Positions 5,406-7,142 of a stretch of 7,142 nucleotides of DNA are shown here, piece by piece; positions within the stretch are counted from its first letter, which is position 1; each line of letters starts with the position of its first letter. A program made the translations under genes and the position numbers. Where the stretch lies: NCBI GenBank assembly GCA_015491585.1, contig WFVQ01000054.1, positions 1 to 7,142 of the forward strand, in the 5' to 3' direction. This stretch comes from Deltaproteobacteria bacterium. Its GTDB lineage: Bacteria > Desulfobacterota > Dissulfuribacteria > Dissulfuribacterales > S140-46. Below the pieces are notes generated by a model that was not told the DNA's origin, did not search any database, and saw only the letters and a list, made by a program, of their open reading frames with translations.

Positions 5406-5423
5406 AAGAGGCGATCACCTCTT
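5406..5423. repeat. Near-perfect palindrome overlapping the tRNA-Lys -35 element
   Basis: AAGAGG (5406-5411) and CCTCTT (5418-5423) flank a core centred on GATC, giving an 18-base palindrome with a single mismatched pair (C/A). Its right arm overlaps the first two bases of the TTGACA at 5422. The geometry suits a dimeric regulator site, but it could be chance. There is no T-run, so it is not an intrinsic terminator. Confidence 0.35.
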
Positions 5424-5450
5424 GACAATGCCCCCTCCTCGTGATATCAA
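5422..5450 (+). promoter_or_regulatory. Promoter of the tRNA-Lys/tRNA-Glu(TTC) unit
   Basis: A perfect TTGACA (5422-5427) is followed by a 17-base spacer and TATCAA (5445-5450). Transcription would begin near 5457, about 20 bases before mature tRNA-Lys. The two following tRNAs are nine bases apart with no promoter between them, so they probably share this transcript. Confidence 0.65.
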
Positions 5451-5476
5451 ATCGCCCACTCGATTTGGCCCAGGTG

Positions 5477-5552
5477 GGGCCGTTAACTCAGTTGGTAGAG
5501 TATCTGCCTTTTAAGCAGAGAGTCGCTGGTTCGAGTCCAGCACGGCCCACCA
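5477..5552 (+). tRNA. tRNA-Lys (anticodon TTT), CCA encoded
   Basis: This is a 76-base cloverleaf. The acceptor stem is GGGCCGT/ACGGCCC with discriminator A and encoded CCA. The D arm contains CTCAGTTGGTAGAG. The anticodon arm is TCTGC-CTTTTAA-GCAGA, giving anticodon TTT. The T arm is GCTGG-TTCGAGT-CCAGC. It reads AAA and AAG lysine codons. It is the first gene of a short tRNA transcript. Confidence 0.97.
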
Positions 5553-5561
5553 GAAGACAAC

Positions 5562-5639
5562 GTCCCCGTCGTCTAGCCCGGTCCAGGACACCGGCCTTTC
5601 ACGCCGGCAACAGGGGTTCAAATCCCCTCGGGGACGCCA
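5562..5639 (+). tRNA. tRNA-Glu (anticodon TTC), CCA encoded
   Basis: This is a 78-base cloverleaf with an enlarged D loop. The acceptor stem is GTCCCCG/CGGGGAC with discriminator G and encoded CCA. The anticodon arm is CCGGC-CTTTCAC-GCCGG, giving anticodon TTC. The T arm is AGGGG-TTCAAAT-CCCCT. It reads GAA and, through wobble, GAG. It is also the type of tRNA used for tetrapyrrole synthesis by glutamyl-tRNA reductase in bacteria that use that route. It lies nine bases after tRNA-Lys and is probably cotranscribed with it. Confidence 0.97.
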
Positions 5640-5650
5640 CGTCAAAAAGG

Positions 5651-5664
5651 GGCGGCATGCCGCC
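5651..5664. repeat. Perfect 14-base palindrome after tRNA-Glu(TTC)
   Basis: GGCGGCA and TGCCGCC form a perfect 14-base palindrome beginning 12 bases after the encoded CCA. As RNA it could fold into a short hairpin with a GCATGC centre. No U-tract follows, so intrinsic termination is doubtful. It may mark the processed 3' end of the tRNA-Lys/tRNA-Glu transcript or a protein site. The rest of 5640-5693 shows nothing recognisable. Confidence 0.45.
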
Positions 5665-5693
5665 TATGGATATAGGGCAAGCCGTGGGGCTGC

Positions 5694-5721
5694 TTGACAA
5701 CAGGGGCAGAAGATGTATTTT
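5694..5721 (+). promoter_or_regulatory. Promoter of tRNA-Met
   Basis: A perfect TTGACA (5694-5699), a 16-base spacer and TATTTT (5716-5721) give a predicted start near 5728, about 23 bases before the mature tRNA. This indicates that tRNA-Met is transcribed on its own and not only by read-through from the Lys-Glu pair. Confidence 0.65.
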
Positions 5722-5750
5722 TCTGCGTGCTTTTCAACGTCCTGCCGAGT

Positions 5751-5827
5751 GGCGGTGTAGCTCAGCTGGTCAGAGCATGCGGCTCATATCCGCAGTGTCC
5801 GGGGTTCAAGTCCCTGCACCGCCACCA
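5751..5827 (+). tRNA. tRNA-Met (anticodon CAT), probably elongator, CCA encoded
   Basis: This is a 77-base cloverleaf. The acceptor stem is GGCGGTG/CACCGCC with discriminator A and encoded CCA. The anticodon arm is TGCGG-CTCATAT-CCGCA, giving anticodon CAT. The T arm is CGGGG-TTCAAGT-CCCTG with one G-T pair. The first base pair is a normal G-C, which excludes the initiator tRNA with its C1/A72 mismatch. A CAT anticodon can also belong to the lysidine-modified tRNA-Ile2. The overall sequence looks more like an elongator tRNA-Met, but this is not certain. A run of seven T starts immediately after the CCA. Confidence 0.92.
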
Positions 5828-5857
5828 TTTTTTTATCATCTATGCTGCCTCTGTGTT

Positions 5858-5886
5858 TTGTGTTTCCCCGACGATAGCTGTATAAT
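5858..5886 (+). promoter_or_regulatory. Putative promoter of the DUF3313-like lipoprotein gene
   Basis: A perfect TATAAT (5881-5886) lies 17 bases after TTGTGT (5858-5863), a weak -35. Transcription would begin near 5893, leaving a leader of about 27 bases that holds the GGAGGTGA ribosome binding site (5908-5915). Confidence 0.5.
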
Positions 5887-5919
5887 TTCATCCATGAAAA
5901 TGCATTCGGAGGTGATCCC

Positions 5920-6582
5920 ATGAAACAGCGGGGCGTGAGGTTCTTTATGGCCGCGGTATTGATGTTTTCTATTGCCGCATGTTCTTCTAACGTGCCGAAG
6001 TTTTCCGGCTTTCTAGGGGATTACTCCGGGCTGGAGAAAGGGCCTGATGGTGGCCCGGATCTTGTGTACAAAAAGCCGGGAGTAAATTTTTCCAAATACC
6101 ACAAACTAATGGTAGATAAGGTGATCTTTTATCTAAGTGATGATACCAAGGCGATACAGCCTGATGTGATGAAGGAGTTGGCTGATGCCTTTGAAAAGGA
6201 ACTCGTTAAGCACTTGAACGACGCATATCCAATGGTCAACCAGCCTGGCCCTGATGTCTTGCGCATCAGAATTGCCATAACCGATGTGGAATCCAGTAAT
6301 CCTGGTTTGGGAACGGTTGGGGCCGTGTTGCCTGTAGGCATGGCGGTCAACCTGGTATCGAATGCCGCGACTGGTTCATCGGTCAATGTCGGTAGCGCCT
6401 CGATAGAGGCAGAATTTTTGGACTCAACTACGGGTGAGGTCTTGGGCAAGATAGTAGACCATAAGAGCGGCTCCACTTATGACACCGCTACACTTAAAGG
6501 TGAGTGGGGGCATACTAAAAAGGCTTTTCAGGAGTGGGCCGAGATGCTTCGCAATTGGTTAGACAGGGTTCACGGCAAGTAG
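5920..6582 (+). CDS. DUF3313-like outer-membrane-type lipoprotein
   Basis: The 220-residue precursor has a basic start, a hydrophobic segment (8-20) and a lipobox ending SIAAC with Cys21 as the lipidation site. Ser follows the Cys, which favours outer-membrane sorting. The mature part matches DUF3313-type lipoproteins. It has FSGFLGDYSGLEKG (28-41), then VYKKPGVNFSKYHKLMVDKV (49-68), an amphipathic helical region (81-104), a strand (VLRIRIAITDVE, 113-124), a Gly/Val/Ala-rich stretch (128-160) and the ASIEAEFLDSTTGEVLGKIVD strand pair (160-180). The C-terminal helix carries several Trp residues (196, 206, 213). The ATG has GGAGGTGA four bases upstream. It stands alone, ended by a strong terminator. 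No function is established for the family. Codon use is more AT-rich than in the genes upstream of the tRNA group. Confidence 0.82.
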   Translation: MKQRGVRFFMAAVLMFSIAACSSNVPKFSGFLGDYSGLEKGPDGGPDLVYKKPGVNFSKYHKLMVDKVIFYLSDDTKAIQPDVMKELADAFEKELVKHLNDAYPMVNQPGPDVLRIRIAITDVESSNPGLGTVGAVLPVGMAVNLVSNAATGSSVNVGSASIEAEFLDSTTGEVLGKIVDHKSGSTYDTATLKGEWGHTKKAFQEWAEMLRNWLDRVHGK

Positions 6583-6606
6583 GAACGATGCTGACAGTGG
6601 CTTTGG

Positions 6607-6637
6607 AAAGAAGGGGGCGGAAGCCCCCTTCTTTTTT
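6607..6637. terminator. Intrinsic terminator between the convergent lipoprotein and cysteine-repeat genes
   Basis: GAAGGGGGC (6610-6618) pairs with GCCCCCTTC (6623-6631) around a GGAA tetraloop, and three flanking A-T pairs extend the stem to 12 bases. A run of six T (6632-6637) follows on the plus strand, so it should end the lipoprotein transcript efficiently. On the minus strand the tail is TTCTTTCC-like, and the hairpin may act there as a weaker terminator for the gene ending at 6653. Confidence 0.9.
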
Positions 6638-6652
6638 AACAGGGCTGGTTGG

Positions 6653-7069
6653 TTACTTCATCTTGGCATTCACATCTTTCATCGCGGTAGAGCATCGATC
6701 GCTCAATTGTTTTTCATTGTCGATCAGACACTTAAGTAATCTGCCTTCTCCCTTTCTGACACCGCTGCAGAACTGCTTTAGATCGCTTCTGCACTCATTT
6801 GCTATGTAAGTAAGCGCCGCCACGAATCTCTCGAGTTGAGCTGAGGCATCGTAAAGCGCATATTCACATTTATTAGATAGCTTGTCATTGTGGGCATAGA
6901 AGCAGGCGAGCATCCTGCCTTCGCCAGGAGTTACATCCTTGCAGAAGGTCTTGATCTCCTGCTTGCATCCCTCGGCTACAGATTTGATGAGGTCCTGTCC
7001 TGCCATAGCTGGTGTGGCCGCAAAAATTGCGACTCCGGCGACAAATCCAATGAATCTCTTTCCCTGCAT
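6653..7069 (-). CDS. Secreted protein with two four-cysteine repeats (Cys-rich GLG1-type repeat)
   Basis: This 138-residue precursor has a Sec-type signal peptide: MQGKR, a hydrophobic core (6-18) and a likely cleavage after AMA at residue 23. The mature part holds exactly eight cysteines in two units with identical spacing. Cys35, 43, 56 and 68, and Cys93, 101, 114 and 126, both fit C-x7-C-x12-C-x11-C. Shared residues around them include the acidic/basic helix before the second Cys, GEGR-L-C before the third and LS-C before the fourth. This resembles the cysteine-rich repeat of animal Golgi glycoprotein 1 (PF00839 type), which also occurs in bacteria. All eight cysteines are probably disulfide-bonded in the periplasm. 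The ATG at 7069 is chosen over an upstream ATG at 7111 because GGGAGGA lies four bases before it and it opens directly into the signal peptide. The function is unknown. Confidence 0.85.
   Translation of the reverse strand: MQGKRFIGFVAGVAIFAATPAMAGQDLIKSVAEGCKQEIKTFCKDVTPGEGRMLACFYAHNDKLSNKCEYALYDASAQLERFVAALTYIANECRSDLKQFCSGVRKGEGRLLKCLIDNEKQLSDRCSTAMKDVNAKMK
6692..6793 (-). repeat. Cysteine repeat unit 2 (protein level)
   Basis: Residues 93-126 of the secreted protein contain cysteines at 93, 101, 114 and 126. The unit includes FCSGVRKGEGRLLKC and ends QLSDRC. The period from unit 1 is 58 residues, and the linker between them is helical in character and rich in Ala. Confidence 0.85.
6866..6967 (-). 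repeat. Cysteine repeat unit 1 (protein level)
   Basis: Residues 35-68 of the secreted protein contain four cysteines at 35, 43, 56 and 68. The unit includes FCKDVTPGEGRMLAC and ends KLSNKC. It matches unit 2 in every cysteine spacing. Confidence 0.85.
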
Positions 7070-7101
7070 TTCGTCCTCCCTTGTTTGATTAAAATTGGTT
7101 C

Positions 7102-7142
7102 TTTTTACCATTTTAAGTTCGAAGCGGTCAAGGTATATTATA
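7102..7142 (-). promoter_or_regulatory. Candidate promoter elements of the cysteine-repeat gene
   Basis: On the minus strand TTGACC (7131-7126) is followed by an 18-base spacer and TAAAAA (7107-7102), giving a start near 7095. A perfect TATAAT also lies at 7142-7137, but its -35 would be outside the window. Either could drive the gene, and they cannot be separated by sequence alone. Confidence 0.35.

Noticed and set aside
5477..5827. Possible CRISPR or tandem repeat signal from repeated GTTC and stem sequences
   Set aside because: The similarity is explained by the conserved T arms of three different tRNA genes, and no spacer-repeat periodicity exists.
5441..5923. Plus-strand frame of 160 codons across the tRNA genes
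   Set aside because: It reads through three complete tRNA genes. Translated tRNA sequence commonly gives such spurious proteins.
7070..7111. Upstream ATG of the cysteine-repeat gene
   Set aside because: It would add 14 polar residues before the signal peptide, and the Shine-Dalgarno sequence GGGAGGA lies between it and the better ATG at 7069.

Overview
The window reads as ordinary chromosome from a bacterium with a Gram-negative envelope. Two genes encode outer-membrane-type lipoproteins, one with a BamE/SmpA-like domain and one with a DUF3313-like domain. Base composition is GC-rich (judged by eye) across the first 5.8 kb and visibly lower in the last 1.3 kb. The gene set and the tRNA sequences resemble Desulfobacterota (former Deltaproteobacteria) or a related lineage, but that placement is an inference. 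There is no transposase, integrase, CRISPR array or phage gene.

Layout. (1) Bases 1-419, minus strand: the first third of purD, cut by the window edge. (2) A 149-base divergent region with one credible promoter and two short hairpins leads into a plus-strand pair whose reading frames overlap. The pair is a purine nucleoside phosphorylase (569-1411) and an MTA/SAH deaminase-type amidohydrolase (1405-2718). (3) A compact minus-strand block runs from about 4747 down to 2703: BamE-like lipoprotein, protein-L-isoaspartate O-methyltransferase (pcm), YqaA/DedA-type membrane protein, and a LOG-like nucleotide-binding protein. Each gene overlaps the next by 17, 13 and 4 bases. The last gene also overlaps the end of the deaminase tail to tail by 16 bases. 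(4) A short divergent promoter region (4748-4851) separates that block from a small zinc-ribbon protein with an acidic tail (4852-5184). (5) A strong hairpin lies between the zinc-ribbon gene and a convergent tRNA-Glu(CTC). A plus-strand group of tRNA-Lys(TTT), tRNA-Glu(TTC) and tRNA-Met(CAT) follows. (6) A DUF3313-like lipoprotein gene (5920-6582) converges, across a second terminator, on a secreted protein built of two exact-spacing four-cysteine repeats (6653-7069, minus).

How the genes may work together. The left half has a purine and S-adenosylmethionine theme. PurD belongs to de novo purine synthesis. The deaminase and phosphorylase together could turn methylthioadenosine into methylthioinosine and then hypoxanthine plus a sugar phosphate. 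The LOG-like protein belongs to a family of nucleotide phosphoribohydrolases. Pcm is a SAM-dependent methyltransferase that releases SAH, a possible substrate of the deaminase. The right half holds translation genes (four tRNAs) and two exported proteins of unknown role.

I found no clear new multi-gene system. The best leads are the phosphorylase-deaminase pair, the two-repeat cysteine protein, the tightly packed pcm operon, and the abutting divergent promoters.
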